A DNA stretch of 54,052 bases from NCBI GenBank assembly GCA_016787525.1, contig JAEUUP010000071.1, positions 1-54,052 on the forward strand. The letters run 5' to 3'. Both the position numbers and the translations under genes were made by a program. Of the stretch, positions 16,694 to 28,116 are shown one piece after another. Each line of letters starts with the position of its first letter. The stretch's first letter is position 1. The DNA is from Saprospiraceae bacterium. Its GTDB lineage: Bacteria > Bacteroidota > Bacteroidia > Chitinophagales > Saprospiraceae. A model generated the notes under the pieces. That model had not been told where the DNA came from, made no database searches, and worked only from the letters and a program-made list of their open reading frames with translations.

Positions 16694-16730
16694 AAAACTT
16701 GCGCCAAGCCTCAAACTTGGCGCAAGTTTT
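16694..16730 (+). terminator. Rho-independent terminator after the M28 peptidase
   Basis: AAAACTTGCGCCAAG (16694-16708) pairs perfectly with CTTGGCGCAAGTTTT (16716-16730) around a 7-nt loop, followed by TTGTACTTTT. A TACTGAGGGGG word starts 30 bp later (16760), between this hairpin and nadE. Confidence 0.88.
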
Positions 16731-16810
16731 TTGTACTTTTTATGTAATTTTGCCCAAAATACTGAGGGGGTTGTTTGACTCCTTTGTTCCATCAATCACA
16801 ATATTGCTTT

Positions 16811-18448
16811 ATGAAAATCGCACTCGCCCAACTCAACTACCACATCGGCAACTTTGAGGGAAACTTGGAAAAAATGCTCGGCATGGTGACAAAAGCCAAA
16901 GCTTTGAAAGCCGACATCGTCGTATTCGGTGAACTCGCCACTTGTGGCTATCCACCCAGAGACTTTTTAGAATTTGATGATTTTATTCGCAAGGCGTATG
17001 CTTCTGTCGGAAAATTGGCAGAGGTGGCTCAAGGCATTGCCATCGTGGTTGGTTCGCCTTCTCGCAATCCGAAATTGGAGGGCAAAGACCTATTCAATTC
17101 CGCTTTTTTCTTAGCAGATGGTCAAATCCAACATGTTCAGCACAAAACTTTGTTGCCCACTTACGATATTTTTGACGAATACCGCTATTTTGAACCTGCT
17201 GACTCATGGAAGACATTAACATTTAAAGGCAAAAAAATAGCTCTGACTGTCTGTGAAGACATTTGGAATGTGGGCAATGAAAACCCTTTGTATCGCATTT
17301 GTCCAATGGATGAAATGATGGATGAACAACCAGATTTGATGCTCAATCTGTCGGCTTCGCCTTTCTCCTACGACCATGCACCTGACCGTATCCATGTCTT
17401 GAAAGCCAATGTGGCGCGCTATAAAGTACCCGTTTTTTATGCCAATCAATCGGGTGGGCAGACAGATATTATCTTCGATGGTGGCTCTATCGTTATGTCG
17501 CCCGATGGGAATGTATTCGACGAGATGCCTTATTTTGAAGAGTGTTTGCGGGTTTATGATTTAGATACAGTCATTCGTGGCGGTGTATCGAATGAACAGC
17601 CTAAAGAAAAAATTAAGCTCATACATGATGCACTCATTGTGGGTATTCAAGATTATTTCAGGAAAATGGGCTTGAAAAAAGCCATTTTAGGCTTGTCAGG
17701 TGGCATTGACTCGGCAGTCGTGGCCGTTTTGGCAGCGCGCGCTTTGGGTGCTGATAATGTGCGGTGTATCTTGATGCCCTCACAGTATTCGAGCGACCAT
17801 TCTGTCAATGACGCACGCCATTTGGCTGAAAATTTGGGCATCCAATACGATATTATTCCCATCGAGCCTATGTTCGCGGCTTTTGAGCAGACGTTGAAGC
17901 CACATTTTTGGAGTTATCCGCAAAATATTACGGAAGAAAATTTACAAGCGCGTATCAGGGGTATGCTGGTGATGGCTTTTTCCAATAAATTTGGTAATAT
18001 TTTGTTGAATACGACCAATAAGTCCGAAATGGCTGTTGGTTACGGGACTTTGTACGGCGATATGTGCGGTGGTTTGTCGGTCATTGGGGATGTTTACAAG
18101 ATGGAAGTGTATGAATTGGCACGTTTTATCAACAAAGATGGCGAAATCATACCCCTCAGTACCATCCAAAAACCGCCATCAGCGGAGTTGCGTCCCAACC
18201 AAAAAGACTCTGACTCACTGCCCGAATACGATGTATTGGACAAGGTTTTGTTCCAATACATTGAAAAACGGCAAGGGCCTAAAGAGTTGATTGCCATGGG
18301 CTTCGATGAGGCTTTGGTCAATCGCGTCCTTCGTTTAGTCAATATCAATGAGTTCAAACGGGAACAAACAGCGCCTGTGCTGCGCGTGTCAAACAAAGGG
18401 TTTGGCATGGGGCGTAGGATGCCGATTGTGGGTAAGTATTTGTCTTGA
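16811..18448 (+). CDS. nadE: Glutamine-dependent NAD+ synthetase
   Basis: Catalyses the last step of NAD+ synthesis, amidating nicotinic acid adenine dinucleotide with ATP and glutamine-derived ammonia. It has 545 residues from the ATG at 16811; an upstream in-frame start at 16775 would add a poorly conserved leader. The N-terminal nitrilase-type glutaminase domain has its triad Glu41 (FGELATCGYPP), Lys112 (HKTLLPTYDIFDEYRYF) and Cys148 (LTVCEDIWN). The synthetase domain has the ATP pyrophosphatase loop LSGGIDSAV (SGGIDS 296-301), then LLNTTNKSEMAVGYGT and KPPSAELRPNQ-type motifs. It heads a plus-strand cluster with the next three genes. A minus-oriented TACTGAGGGG word (18152) encodes IPLST. 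Confidence 0.95.
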   Translation: MKIALAQLNYHIGNFEGNLEKMLGMVTKAKALKADIVVFGELATCGYPPRDFLEFDDFIRKAYASVGKLAEVAQGIAIVVGSPSRNPKLEGKDLFNSAFFLADGQIQHVQHKTLLPTYDIFDEYRYFEPADSWKTLTFKGKKIALTVCEDIWNVGNENPLYRICPMDEMMDEQPDLMLNLSASPFSYDHAPDRIHVLKANVARYKVPVFYANQSGGQTDIIFDGGSIVMSPDGNVFDEMPYFEECLRVYDLDTVIRGGVSNEQPKEKIKLIHDALIVGIQDYFRKMGLKKAILGLSGGIDSAVVAVLAARALGADNVRCILMPSQYSSDHSVNDARHLAENLGIQYDIIPIEPMFAAFEQTLKPHFWSYPQNITEENLQARIRGMLVMAFSNKFGNILLNTTNKSEMAVGYGTLYGDMCGGLSVIGDVYKMEVYELARFINKDGEIIPLSTIQKPPSAELRPNQKDSDSLPEYDVLDKVLFQYIEKRQGPKELIAMGFDEALVNRVLRLVNINEFKREQTAPVLRVSNKGFGMGRRMPIVGKYLS

Positions 18449-18532
18449 TGATGTTTTGTTTCTAAATACAGGTTTCCCAATTATTTCAAAAATCTGTGTA
18501 TTTACTGTCTTTTTTCTTAAAATTGGATCCAA

Positions 18533-19090
18533 ATGGGTAAGTTTTTCGATTCCATACAGCCTGCACATAAAGCATTTGCAGAAAAACAACATATCTTCTT
18601 CGTCGCCACAGCCCCCCTCAGTAAGGATGGGCGCATCAATCTATCGCCAAAAGGTATGGATAGCTTTTGCATTCTATCCGAAAGCAAAGTAGCTTATATG
18701 GATGTGATTGGCAGTGGCAACGAAACTTCTGCTCACACCCTCGAAAATGGGCGAATCACATTTATGTTCTGTGCCTTCGATGGGCCGCCTAATATTTTAA
18801 GATTCTATGGCAAAGGGCGGGCTGTATTGCCTGATACTGAGGGGTGGTCGGAATTGGCCGCGCATTTCACTATTTACCCAAGTACACGTCAAATTATTGT
18901 AGCAGATATTGACATGGTACAAACGTCTTGCGGATTTGGCGTACCCTTCTACGATTATGTTGGAGAGCGGACCTTTCACTTCGATTGGGCATCTAAGAAA
19001 AGTGTAGAAAGCCTTTCCGATTATGTGTCGGAAAAGAATACAGTCAGTGTGGATGGTCTGCCAACAGATTGGGGTTTGAAGGAAAAATGA
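18533..19090 (+). CDS. Pyridoxamine 5'-phosphate oxidase-family protein
   Basis: A 185-residue cytoplasmic protein of the FMN-binding split-barrel group. It shows the order typical of this subfamily: FFDSIQPAHKAFAEKQHIFF, then NLSPKGMDSFCIL, YMDVIGSGNETSAHTLENGR, and CAFDGPPNILRFYGKGRAV. It is probably a flavin-dependent oxidoreductase of unknown substrate, not the vitamin B6 enzyme PdxH, which has a different C-terminus. It follows nadE by 84 bp on the same strand. It carries two TACTGAGGGG words, one in each orientation (18614, encoding APLSK; 18835, encoding DTEGW), both in loops. Confidence 0.85.
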   Translation: MGKFFDSIQPAHKAFAEKQHIFFVATAPLSKDGRINLSPKGMDSFCILSESKVAYMDVIGSGNETSAHTLENGRITFMFCAFDGPPNILRFYGKGRAVLPDTEGWSELAAHFTIYPSTRQIIVADIDMVQTSCGFGVPFYDYVGERTFHFDWASKKSVESLSDYVSEKNTVSVDGLPTDWGLKEK

Positions 19091-19222
19091 GTATCCTCTT
19101 GATGTATTTTCGTCAGTATTATTTAAAAAAAGTGGTCTTGGCAACCAGTTTTTGAATTATGTTGTAGAACTTTGTTCCTACTGTTTAGAAAAAATAATTA
19201 ATCAAATATCAAACAAAGCATT

Positions 19223-19627
19223 ATGAGAAAGAGTATTTTCACTGCTGTTCTTATATTATTGTCCTTCGTCGCATTGAAAGCACAAGGCGGCGTGACAGTC
19301 AATGAAGAGCCTATCATCACAAAAATGATGGCGAACTACATGGGCATCAATAAAGCCACCACTTCGACCCAAATGATTGATGGCTTCCGCATCCAATTGA
19401 TGGCAACTACCGACCGCCGCAAGGTTGACCAAGTTATGTCAGCGTTCTCGGCACGTTATCAAGATGTACCTATCACATGGTCGCAACAACAGCCTTACTA
19501 TCGTGTGCGCATAGGTGCTTTTGTCAATCGCGATGGTGCCGCAAAGTATCTGCAAAATATCAAGAAAGATTATCCTGATGCTTATATCGTGACGGATAAA
19601 GTCAAAACGACAGAGGTGATGAACTAA
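19223..19627 (+). CDS. Small secreted SPOR-domain protein
   Basis: 134 residues. The signal peptide is at 1-20 (MRKSIFTAVLILLSFVALKA, then QGG). Residues about 52-125 form a SPOR-like domain, with GFRIQLMATTDRRKVDQVM, YYRVRIGAFVNRDGAAKYL and a final DAYIVTDKV. Septal peptidoglycan binding is the usual role of this fold. It sits just before rodA, consistent with a cell-wall or division function. A CCCCTCAGTA word (19629-19638) begins immediately after its TAA stop. Confidence 0.85.
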   Translation: MRKSIFTAVLILLSFVALKAQGGVTVNEEPIITKMMANYMGINKATTSTQMIDGFRIQLMATTDRRKVDQVMSAFSARYQDVPITWSQQQPYYRVRIGAFVNRDGAAKYLQNIKKDYPDAYIVTDKVKTTEVMN

Positions 19628-19663
19628 CCCCCTCAGTAAACTCATAATTTATTGCTTATCAAC

Positions 19664-21091
19664 ATGATAGCCAAAGACATTTCAAATTCGGATAGTGGGA
19701 GAATAGATGCTGTTTTGCTCTCTTTGTACTTAGCTCTTGTTGGCATAGGTTGGCTGATGATTTATGCTGTTGGTTACAAACAGGGTTATACGGAAGACTT
19801 CAATGAGTTTATGCTGAAAACGGTTGTCGGTAAGCAGAGTATTTTTATAGGTATTTCGCTGCTGTTGATACTCATCATTTTCTCCATTGATGCCAAGTTT
19901 TGGCGCGTGTTTGCCTACCCTATCTACGGAGTGGGGCTGATATTATTGGTACTTGTCCTCTTTTTCGGTAAAGAAATCAATGGTGCTAAGGCATGGTTTA
20001 GCTTTGGTGTTTTTGGTTTCCAACCTGCTGAGGTTGCCAAATTGGGTACGTGCTTGGTATTATCTAACTTTTTATCGTCGCCGAGTACCTCGCTGCGCGA
20101 TTCACAGGCTACTTTGACCATTTTGGGCTTGTTGGGTTTGCCTATGTGCTTGATTATATTGCAGCCCGATGCTGGTTCGATGCTGGTTTTCCTATCGTTC
20201 AGCATTATGATGTATCGTGAAGGCATGTCAGGGACACCTTATTTGATTGCTTTCTCGGTGTTGACAGTTTTCATCATCGCGCTGCTATTTGAGCAAAGTC
20301 CGAATGAAGTGGTTATGTATTTGATGATGGTTTCATCACTCATTTTCGCTTTCAATATTGCTGATAGGCAGCGTATTTGGCTCACAGCAACTATTTCACT
20401 CATTATCACGTCAGCTTATTTGTTTTTCAATAATCAACAAGACATTGCGCTCTTTTTGATGCTTATTTGCGTTCTCCTGTACATTGTTGTTCACAGTCGT
20501 CGTGGGCGTTTTCGCATGGTGATTGTCACAGCTGGAGCTTTGTTGCTGAGTTCGATTGTGGTGTATTCAACAAGTTTTGCCTTTAAAAATGTGCTGAAAA
20601 AACACCAACAAGACCGTATTGATGTCTGGCTCAGACCTGACAAAGTTGACCCACATGGGGCTGCCTATAATCTCAACAACTCAAAATTAGCTATTGGGTC
20701 GGGCGGTTTGCAAGGGAAAGGCTATCTCGAAGGCACATTGACAAAACTCAACTTTGTGCCAGAACAACAGACGGACTTTATTTTCTGTACCATTGGTGAA
20801 GAACAAGGTTTTGTGGGCGTTTTTGCGGTCATTGCTATTTTCGTTCTCTTTCTCATACGTATTGTGCAGGTGGCTGAACGCCAGAAACTCAATTTCGCAC
20901 GACTCTATGGATATGGGCTTGCAGGTATTTTCTTCTTCCACTTTTTCATCAACATCGGTATGACTATGGGTTTAGTGCCTGTGATTGGTATTCCACTTCC
21001 GTTTGTTTCGGGTGGAGGGTCTTCTCTTTTAGGTTTTACGGCGATGTTGGCTATTTTGCTCAAGTTGGATAGTAGTCGTTACACAATATAA
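19664..21091 (+). CDS. rodA: RodA/FtsW/SpoVE-family peptidoglycan glycosyltransferase
   Basis: A polytopic inner-membrane protein of 475 residues that polymerises lipid II for cell elongation. The ATG at 19664 is preferred to an in-frame TTG at 19652. About ten hydrophobic segments are visible. Family landmarks: WFSFGVFGFQPAEVAKLGT (near 120), the LQPDAGSMLVF segment, and the large extracytoplasmic loop IAIGSGGLQGKGYLEGT with LNFVPEQQTDFIF, followed by EEQGFVG and the C-terminal PLPFVSGGGSSL. The LNFVPEQQTDFIF variant and the gene's length favour RodA over FtsW. It ends in a strong terminator facing the adhesin gene. Confidence 0.92.
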   Translation: MIAKDISNSDSGRIDAVLLSLYLALVGIGWLMIYAVGYKQGYTEDFNEFMLKTVVGKQSIFIGISLLLILIIFSIDAKFWRVFAYPIYGVGLILLVLVLFFGKEINGAKAWFSFGVFGFQPAEVAKLGTCLVLSNFLSSPSTSLRDSQATLTILGLLGLPMCLIILQPDAGSMLVFLSFSIMMYREGMSGTPYLIAFSVLTVFIIALLFEQSPNEVVMYLMMVSSLIFAFNIADRQRIWLTATISLIITSAYLFFNNQQDIALFLMLICVLLYIVVHSRRGRFRMVIVTAGALLLSSIVVYSTSFAFKNVLKKHQQDRIDVWLRPDKVDPHGAAYNLNNSKLAIGSGGLQGKGYLEGTLTKLNFVPEQQTDFIFCTIGEEQGFVGVFAVIAIFVLFLIRIVQVAERQKLNFARLYGYGLAGIFFFHFFINIGMTMGLVPVIGIPLPFVSGGGSSLLGFTAMLAILLKLDSSRYTI

Positions 21092-21099
21092 TACAGCGA

Positions 21100-21130
21100 A
21101 AGCCACTTCTCTTATCGTGAGAAGTGGCTT
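21100..21130 (+). terminator. Terminator after rodA
   Basis: A perfect 12-bp stem, AAGCCACTTCTC (21100-21111) with GAGAAGTGGCTT (21119-21130), is followed by TTT. Its AAGCCAC...GTGGCTT arms recur in the terminators at 36586 and 48396. It may also stop the converging adhesin transcript. Confidence 0.88.
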
Positions 21131-21172
21131 TTTCACTTTATTTTCTCTCCTTAACGTCTTTAAATCAGCCTT

Positions 21173-24100
21173 TTAGTTCTGACGTGTCACTATTACAGGA
21201 ATACAATTCGGTGTCGGACAACAGACTTGAAGGGCAGCTGTAACTTTCAAACCTACCGAATAACAGCCTAAAGGACTTTTTTCAAACAAATAATAATCGC
21301 CTGCCGCTGCTGCACTCGGATTAGTCACCAAAGCCGAGCTGGATGAATTGCTCACATGCCATTCAAAAACACCGCCCGATACTGAGGGGGTCAATGCAGA
21401 GGAAACAGTTGTCAAATTTATGGTTGAAGCAGGACAAACGTTTAATATTGGGCTTGTTACTGAGGGGGTCGTTGGTACAGTATTGACTGTGACAACGATT
21501 GGAATGGTTGCTTTACACCCATTTGATGAGTCCGCAGTCACGTAATAAGTTGTCGTTACTGAGGGGGTGACAGCTGTTGGTGTGGCAACAGTTGTGCCTG
21601 TCGTTGACCCTTCTTTCCAAATAGGATTGAGGTATGTTGCATAATTATTAATCAGACTTGTCAAATCAACTGAACTACCATTGCACACACTTGTATCGCG
21701 TCCTGAGAGTGCTGGTGTAGGTTTGACTGTAATCAAAACAGTATCTGTACACCCGCCAGAAGCTCCGAAATATATCGTGGCAACTTGGTCGGTCGTCTGG
21801 GTATTGGTAAAAATGAATTTCACCAAACTGTCACTCGTTGGATTGGCTGGTATGGTCGTTACAGTCACTCCCGAAGGCAGGCTTGAAGTCCAATTCCCCC
21901 GAACACTGTCTGTCAAAACGAATTCAGACGCATAAGCCACCAAAGTCAGCGTATCACTTTCGCACACAGTTTGGTCTGCACCCAGATAAGGTTTACTGAA
22001 CACCGTCAATGTCACAGATGCCACATCTGTACAACCGCCATTTGCACCTGTTACAGTAACAGTGTAAGTGCCTGAGTGAATCGGACTGACATCTGTGATG
22101 ACTGGGTTTTGTGCTGTCGAGCTCCAGCTATTCGGACCCGACCAGTTGTAGAATGCGCCACCTGATGCGGTCAGATAGATGGTATCACCTTCGCAATAGG
22201 TGGCATTCGCACTGGCAGAAGCCGTCACTGTACATGTCGTGGGTGGCGGTGCAGACACATTGGTTGTGGCTGTACCTACACAGCCATGTTCATCTGTGAC
22301 CGTCACGGTATAAGTGCCTGCGGCAGCGGCTGAAGATGTCACAGTCGGATTTTGTGCCGCGGAACTGAATCCATTAGGCCCTGACCATGTGTAACTGCCA
22401 TACGTTGGCACTGAGGTGGATTGGAACTGTATGAGTTGGCTCGTTGGAACGGGTGTATTGCTCGATGCAGTTATGGTTGGGGGTGTAAACATCTCGACAG
22501 TAGTGGTAGCCGTTGACGTATAACTACCCAAAGTGACTGTAACGGTGTACACACCTGCTTTGGCAGAGGTCATACCTGTGATGGTAGGGTTTTGACTTGT
22601 TGAACTAAAACCATCGGGTCCTGACCAGGCATAAGTACCACCACCCGTAGCTGACAAATTGATGTCGAAGCTTTGGCACACAGGCCCACTATTCGAGGCG
22701 GTCGCACAAGGAGATGGGTTGATAACGACTTGTTTGTCGGTATAGCAACAAGAACCACCGTTGTAGATGCGAATCGTATATGTTGTTGCCACAACAGGGT
22801 TGGCAATGCCTGTAATGGCGTATGTCGCTCCTGTAAAGGTTGTTGCTGTCGCAAAATCTGCTCCTGTATAAGTCGTACCTTCCGAATAACCTATTTTAGT
22901 ACCGTTGCTGATACCTGAAACTGCGATGCTTGTGTTGTTGGGCGCACCACCATTGCAAGTGGCTTGCACTTGGGTGAGGGTAAAATCGGGTTGAACACAG
23001 TCTGTATAACAGATTTGCGCTGTTGCATCGTCGTCTTGATTGGTTGAGTTGTCCGCAAAAGTATTATTGGGGTCAACTAAACCAGAAGAAATGACTTCTG
23101 CATAGTTTTTCAAACAGGCTTGACCGTCCATGACCAATACATCATAGGTGGCAGTACAACCTGTTGATGTGTTTTTCAAGGTATAAGTTCCCGAATTCGC
23201 TGCTGTTGCATTCGCAATACTTGGGTTGGCCGTTGTGGAAGTGGTAGCATCTGGGTAAGTCCATTGAAGTGGGGACAAACCATTTGAGTTCAAGTTGATG
23301 GTTTCACCTTTACACACAACCGCTTTGGTTGCCGTAGGATTGGGCAATGCGTTGGTAGTGACTGTTGTAGAAGTTGAAGCCGTGCAACCATTGGCATCGG
23401 TGATGGTGACGTTGTACGTACCTGCATTGGCAGAAGATATGCTCGATACTGAGGGGGTCGCCGAGGTGGATGTAAAACCATTCGGCCCTGTCCATGAATA
23501 CGAACTTGCTCCAGCAGTCGCACTCAATGATAATGTTTGACCCACACACACGGGCGAATTACTGAAAGCTGTGACACTGGCTTTGTTGACTGTCACGGCA
23601 GTTGTAGCGGTTGCGGTACAACCGTTGGAGGTCACGGTGACGGTATAAACACCCGATGCGGCGGCAGTTGCGGCTGTTAATGAGGGGGTCGCTGAACTAC
23701 TTGTAAATGCGTTCGGGCCAGACCATGAATATGTGCCGCCTCCTGTGGCGGATAAACTGATGTTTGAACCCTCACAAATTATTGGTGTAGAGGTCGAAGC
23801 CGTTGCCGAAGCAGTGTTTATGGTAATCGTTGTAGAAGCCGTTGAGGTACAACCTGCTGCCGAAGTCACGGTGACAGTGTAAGTGCCTGCGTTGACAGAA
23901 GTGGCATTGGCTATGGTCGGGCTTTGAACAGAACTTGTAAAACCATTGGGACCAGACCATGCATAAGTGCCACCACCTGAACTGTTTAAATTAATCGTAT
24001 TGCCTACGCACACAGCATTGCTCACTGCACCCGCTGTGGCAGTTGGAAGGGCATTGACTGTGACCGAGACATTAGCAGTGCCTGAACAACCGCTGCTACC

Positions 24101-27100
24101 TGTCATGGTAACGGTGTAAGTACCATTATACGCTGTGGTAGCAGGTGAAATGACAGGATTTTGTTGTGTCGAAGTATAGCCATTAGGGCCAGACCATGCG
24201 TAAGATACGCCCCCAGAACTGGCTGCCAGTTGAATAGACCCGCCTGCGCAGATGGGGCTGACTGCCACACTTGCAGTGGGGGCATTGGCTACTGAAACGG
24301 TGGCTGTTGCTGTCGCTGAACACCCTGCGTTAGTCACGGTAACAGTATATGTGCCTGCATTGGCAGCAGTAGCAGGGGCAATTGTAGGGTTTTGAGTTGT
24401 ATTGGTAAAACTGTTAGGCCCAGACCATGCGTAGCTTGTGCCGCCCGTAGCTGATAAACTGATTGAACCACCTACGCATGTATTGGTAGCAGATGCTGTG
24501 GCAGATACTGTTGTGACTGAAACGTTTGTAGAAGCTGTTGTTGAACAGCCATTGGCATTGGTTACAGTAACGGTGTATGTACCCGCTTTGGCTGTTGTAG
24601 CCGAAAGTACTGAGGGGGTCGCTGAGTTAGATGTAAAACTATTAGGACCTGACCACGAGTAAGTGCCACCACCCGTCGCCGTCAAGTTGATAGTGCCACC
24701 CGCACAGACTGGAGCATTGGATGTCGCTGTGGCAGTTGGTATGGAGATGGTGGCAGATGTTGAAGCCGTCGCTTTACAGCCGTTGGCAGCTGTGACGGTG
24801 ACGGTGTATGTGCCTTCGTTCAGACTTGTGGCATTGGTAACGGTTGGATTAGCCAATGATGAGGCAAAATTGTTAGGCCCAGACCACGCATAAGTGCCGC
24901 CACCTGTTGCAGACAAGGAAATAGTGCTGCCTGTACAAACTGTACCGCCGCCCGTAGCCGTGGCAGATGCAGAATTAACAGCGACGGTCACTGAAGCCGT
25001 TGACGTACAGCCGCCAGAGCCTGTGACAGTCACAGTATAAGTGCCTGCACTCGCTGCAACGGCGGGTGATACTGAGGGGTTCTGTGCCGTAGATGTAAAA
25101 CCATTGGGCCCAGACCATGCGTAGCTTGTACCGCCACTGGCTGTAAGGTTGATGGTTTCTCCAGCACATACACCTGCACCACCTGCGGTGGCTGTGACTG
25201 TGTTGACAACAACCGTTGTAGTCGCTGTGTCTTTGCAACCACCATCTGTGACGATGACGGTATAGACACCAGACTTCAAGCTACTGGCACTATTAACGGT
25301 CGGATTCTGTGCCGTAGATGTAAAGCTGTTTGGACCTGTCCACGCATATGTTGCGCTACCACTTGCACCTGTACTGGTGAGTGAAATCGTACTTCCTGCA
25401 CAAAATGGGCCTGTGTTGGCAGCTGTGACATTCAAATTACATGTTGTGAAACCGAAATCGTAGGTATGGTTGTTCGCACCGATTGTACCTGTTTTCAACT
25501 GAATGGTTGGTACACCTGACACCAAAGTTGCATCGTTGTTGGCAAGACTTGTGCCGCTGTTGACACCTGCTGTACCTCCTGTTGACACATTCGATAGGCT
25601 GATACCCGATACTGAGCTGTGCGAACCCAAGGCTGTGACTTTGATGTAATAGTCTGTTTCGGGTTGTAAATTCACACCATATATCGTATTAGCCGTAGAT
25701 GTACCCGTTTTTGAAGAAAAATAATATGCACCATTGGCATCTGTCGTCGCTGTTGCCAAAACAGTTGTACCATTGGCGGCATAGAGCTTGACGGTTACGC
25801 CTTGCATGGCGGGTTCACCAGCATCTTGAATACCATCTGCATCGGTGTCTTTCCATACGCGATTGCCTATTTCGATGGGTGCAACGGCGCACACAGCGTC
25901 TGTTACACCTAAACCAGCAGCTTTACCTTGTGTACCATTATTGGAATTGGCTGTTTCGTAGATTTGATAGCGGCGGTTGGAGTTACCATCGGTGTTCGAC
26001 ATCCATGTAAAACCACCTGACCATACCGCAATAGGGTCCATCGCTGTGATAACCACTTGGTTGGTGCTGGGTACGACGACCATACCACCCATAAATGTCT
26101 CTTGGTGAATCTCTACGGCGGGTTGACCTGTGACCAAAATACCTGAATAGTTTTCAGCACAGTAGAACTCACCGCCGCCAATACCTTCTCCATTACCTTT
26201 ACCACAACCAATTTGACCGCCACTCAGTGTACCATTACTCTCCATTACCCATGTGTTGCCGACTTTTTTGGTGCGCAAAATGTCGCCACCGATATAGCCA
26301 TTGTACAATTGAGTGTCGCCACTGGTGGTACTCTTTTGTTTGAAGCCTGTTTGGTGTCCGCCCCTATCGGCAAAACCCAAAATCATATCGCCATCGTCGG
26401 TGAATGCAATGTCCGACAACATCGGTTGTGGTCGAGCAACACGAACACCTATGGCAGAAGAACCCATTTGCTGCATACCTGCCCAGTTGTTTGTCCACGA
26501 CATCCAGTTGGCAACTGCACCATAACTTGAGTGCACTTTTCCTTTTGTGTAGTTCAAAGGCACGGTTAGAACAGGTGTTGGATTGAAAGTACGGCTTGCG
26601 TGGTCAAATTCTAAAACATAAGCCACCAAATCATTGGCTGAACCACTCGTTTCGGCTGTAGCTACAACACCCAGATAGACTTTGCCTTTGTGATACTTGA
26701 CCGCAAACGGTCGTGCCACGCCACCCGTCGCTGTTACTGAGGGGAGGGTGTATTCTGTAATATCTCCCGCTACGATGGTGGCTTTGGCAGGATAGCCTAT
26801 TTGGACGGCAATCAACTTACGGGTGTATAGGTTGGTGGTGTAAAGCGTCTTTTCATCATCTGTTAGCGTCAAGCTACCCAAACCAGCTTTACCCACTAAG
26901 TCAAAAGCGGTTGCGTCCACACTTGAAGTGACTTTAGACGCAGGCAAACCACGAGAACCCAAAGCCGAAACACCAACATCAATACCAAAATCTGTCAGTT
27001 TCACATACGTACTGCTGACGTTGGTGTTCAAATCAGTGACATAAATAGCCCCTAAACCGCCCGGTCCCAAGCCGACATGCCTTTTTAAGAAGGTTGAAGT

Positions 27101-27766
27101 GAATACTTTTTTCGTTCCCCGTTGAATGGCTGTACCGAAAACGGGTCCAATTTCCCCTGCACTGGCGATATGCGTGGGTGAAGGTGATGTATTGGAAGCC
27201 GAATAAGGTATTTTGACCAATACATCTGCTGAACTCACACCACCTGCCAAGTTGTCACCACTCACATAACAGGGTACAACGAGGTCTGGATTGCTGTCGC
27301 AAAAGTCTCTCGGATAGCTCAAACCCAAGTTGACATTCGTTGCACCTGCCGTAGCGAACTGGACGGATGTGCCGCTTTGTGTGCCATTGGGTCCAGAATG
27401 GTACGCCGTGGGAAAATTGGAGAACTCAAGGCGATAAGTGGTGGCAGCCGTCAATCCTGAAACAGTATAAACACCCGACGCATTGGTTGTTACTGAGGGG
27501 AGGGCTGTTCCGTTTGGTGCATAAGCCGTGACGGTGACGTTGGCAATACCTAACTCCGTTGTGGCTTTGACCCCGTTGGCATCTATGTCATTAAACACTG
27601 TCCCCGTGATGCTCTGTGCCATCAACCCCAAGGTCATAATGGACAAAACAAGGGTACTCCCCAAGCGTTTTCTCATAGTATGAATACTTAAACCCTTGTT
27701 TTGTAAGGATTGATAACCTTTTTTAAGGCTACACGATAGGTCTTTGTGTGAAACGATATATTCCAT
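21173..27766 (-). CDS. Giant secreted protein: SdrD B-like modules, propeller-like region, 13 Ig-like repeats, CCP/CIP C-terminal cassette
   Basis: 2197 residues. A second ATG 30 codons in (27676) starts the classical signal peptide [20 protein letters not shown] and may be the true start. Order: SdrD B-like module (about 53-125; [11 protein letters not shown]); a propeller-like region (about 155-630) with [13 protein letters not shown] and [14 protein letters not shown]; a second SdrD B-like module (631-770; [16 protein letters not shown]); about 13 Ig/PKD-like repeats of roughly 78 residues, each with a W(S/T)GPN(G/S)F(T/S)S core and AGTYTVTVT...GC end. A non-Ig insert at about 1549-1695 contains [10 protein letters not shown]. 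The last 102 residues are the cassette shared with three paralogues. Probably a surface adhesin or matrix protein. No type IX tail is recognisable. Confidence 0.88.
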   Translation of the reverse strand: MEYIVSHKDLSCSLKKGYQSLQNKGLSIHTMRKRLGSTLVLSIMTLGLMAQSITGTVFNDIDANGVKATTELGIANVTVTAYAPNGTALPSVTTNASGVYTVSGLTAATTYRLEFSNFPTAYHSGPNGTQSGTSVQFATAGATNVNLGLSYPRDFCDSNPDLVVPCYVSGDNLAGGVSSADVLVKIPYSASNTSPSPTHIASAGEIGPVFGTAIQRGTKKVFTSTFLKRHVGLGPGGLGAIYVTDLNTNVSSTYVKLTDFGIDVGVSALGSRGLPASKVTSSVDATAFDLVGKAGLGSLTLTDDEKTLYTTNLYTRKLIAVQIGYPAKATIVAGDITEYTLPSVTATGGVARPFAVKYHKGKVYLGVVATAETSGSANDLVAYVLEFDHASRTFNPTPVLTVPLNYTKGKVHSSYGAVANWMSWTNNWAGMQQMGSSAIGVRVARPQPMLSDIAFTDDGDMILGFADRGGHQTGFKQKSTTSGDTQLYNGYIGGDILRTKKVGNTWVMESNGTLSGGQIGCGKGNGEGIGGGEFYCAENYSGILVTGQPAVEIHQETFMGGMVVVPSTNQVVITAMDPIAVWSGGFTWMSNTDGNSNRRYQIYETANSNNGTQGKAAGLGVTDAVCAVAPIEIGNRVWKDTDADGIQDAGEPAMQGVTVKLYAANGTTVLATATTDANGAYYFSSKTGTSTANTIYGVNLQPETDYYIKVTALGSHSSVSGISLSNVSTGGTAGVNSGTSLANNDATLVSGVPTIQLKTGTIGANNHTYDFGFTTCNLNVTAANTGPFCAGSTISLTSTGASGSATYAWTGPNSFTSTAQNPTVNSASSLKSGVYTVIVTDGGCKDTATTTVVVNTVTATAGGAGVCAGETINLTASGGTSYAWSGPNGFTSTAQNPSVSPAVAASAGTYTVTVTGSGGCTSTASVTVAVNSASATATGGGTVCTGSTISLSATGGGTYAWSGPNNFASSLANPTVTNATSLNEGTYTVTVTAANGCKATASTSATISIPTATATSNAPVCAGGTINLTATGGGTYSWSGPNSFTSNSATPSVLSATTAKAGTYTVTVTNANGCSTTASTNVSVTTVSATASATNTCVGGSISLSATGGTSYAWSGPNSFTNTTQNPTIAPATAANAGTYTVTVTNAGCSATATATVSVANAPTASVAVSPICAGGSIQLAASSGGVSYAWSGPNGYTSTQQNPVISPATTAYNGTYTVTMTGSSGCSGTANVSVTVNALPTATAGAVSNAVCVGNTINLNSSGGGTYAWSGPNGFTSSVQSPTIANATSVNAGTYTVTVTSAAGCTSTASTTITINTASATASTSTPIICEGSNISLSATGGGTYSWSGPNAFTSSSATPSLTAATAAASGVYTVTVTSNGCTATATTAVTVNKASVTAFSNSPVCVGQTLSLSATAGASSYSWTGPNGFTSTSATPSVSSISSANAGTYNVTITDANGCTASTSTTVTTNALPNPTATKAVVCKGETINLNSNGLSPLQWTYPDATTSTTANPSIANATAANSGTYTLKNTSTGCTATYDVLVMDGQACLKNYAEVISSGLVDPNNTFADNSTNQDDDATAQICYTDCVQPDFTLTQVQATCNGGAPNNTSIAVSGISNGTKIGYSEGTTYTGADFATATTFTGATYAITGIANPVVATTYTIRIYNGGSCCYTDKQVVINPSPCATASNSGPVCQSFDINLSATGGGTYAWSGPDGFSSTSQNPTITGMTSAKAGVYTVTVTLGSYTSTATTTVEMFTPPTITASSNTPVPTSQLIQFQSTSVPTYGSYTWSGPNGFSSAAQNPTVTSSAAAAGTYTVTVTDEHGCVGTATTNVSAPPPTTCTVTASASANATYCEGDTIYLTASGGAFYNWSGPNSWSSTAQNPVITDVSPIHSGTYTVTVTGANGGCTDVASVTLTVFSKPYLGADQTVCESDTLTLVAYASEFVLTDSVRGNWTSSLPSGVTVTTIPANPTSDSLVKFIFTNTQTTDQVATIYFGASGGCTDTVLITVKPTPALSGRDTSVCNGSSVDLTSLINNYATYLNPIWKEGSTTGTTVATPTAVTPSVTTTYYVTADSSNGCKATIPIVVTVNTVPTTPSVTSPILNVCPASTINLTTVSSALTPSVSGGVFEWHVSNSSSSALVTNPSAAAAGDYYLFEKSPLGCYSVGLKVTAALQVCCPTPNCIPVIVTRQN

Positions 27767-27959
27767 CGCAATTATTTTTCTATTAAATGGCTACTGTTTA
27801 ATAACATTTACTGGCTTCAAGAAGTCATTCGTTCTTGCTTCTCAATCATTCTTATTCAATACTTATGATCAAAAGCAGTTCTTGATTATTTAAGCCGAAC
27901 TACTTATGTGTGTATTTGGACTCCTAGAAGGAGTTGAAACTCTTTAAAACTATCCCGTG

Positions 27960-28096
27960 ACCCCTCTCAGAAGGGTTGCGACACCACTAAACACATCCCG
28001 CTACCCCTCTCAGAAGGGTCGCGACACCACTAAACACATCCCGCTACCCCTCTCAGAAGGGTCGCGACACCACTAAACATATCCCGAGACCCCTCT
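27960..28096. repeat. 43-bp tandem repeat, three full units plus a fragment
   Basis: Units begin at 27960, 28003 and 28046, with a truncated fourth at 28089; the period is exactly 43 bp. Each starts with the near-palindrome ACCCCTCTCAGAAGGGT and continues GCGACACCACTAAACA. Units 2 and 3 are almost identical. It fills much of the 350-bp gap between two adhesin genes, 20-150 bp downstream of the 1633-residue gene's stop codon. The rest of the gap (27767-27959) shows nothing clear. Confidence 0.93.
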
Positions 28097-28116
28097 AAAC
28101 ATACCCCCTCAGTATT

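Noticed and set aside
17777-17787. CCCTCACAGTA in nadE as a further word copy
   Set aside because: It needs an insertion relative to CCCCTCAGTA and was not counted.
23290-24893. Long plus-strand open frames opposite the adhesin genes
   Set aside because: They mirror Thr/Ser/Gly-rich minus-strand codons, repeat with the Ig-like units and lack start signals, so they are shadows.
27960-28104. CRISPR array in the 43-bp repeats
   Set aside because: The units abut without variable spacers and no cas gene is present, so it is a simple tandem repeat.
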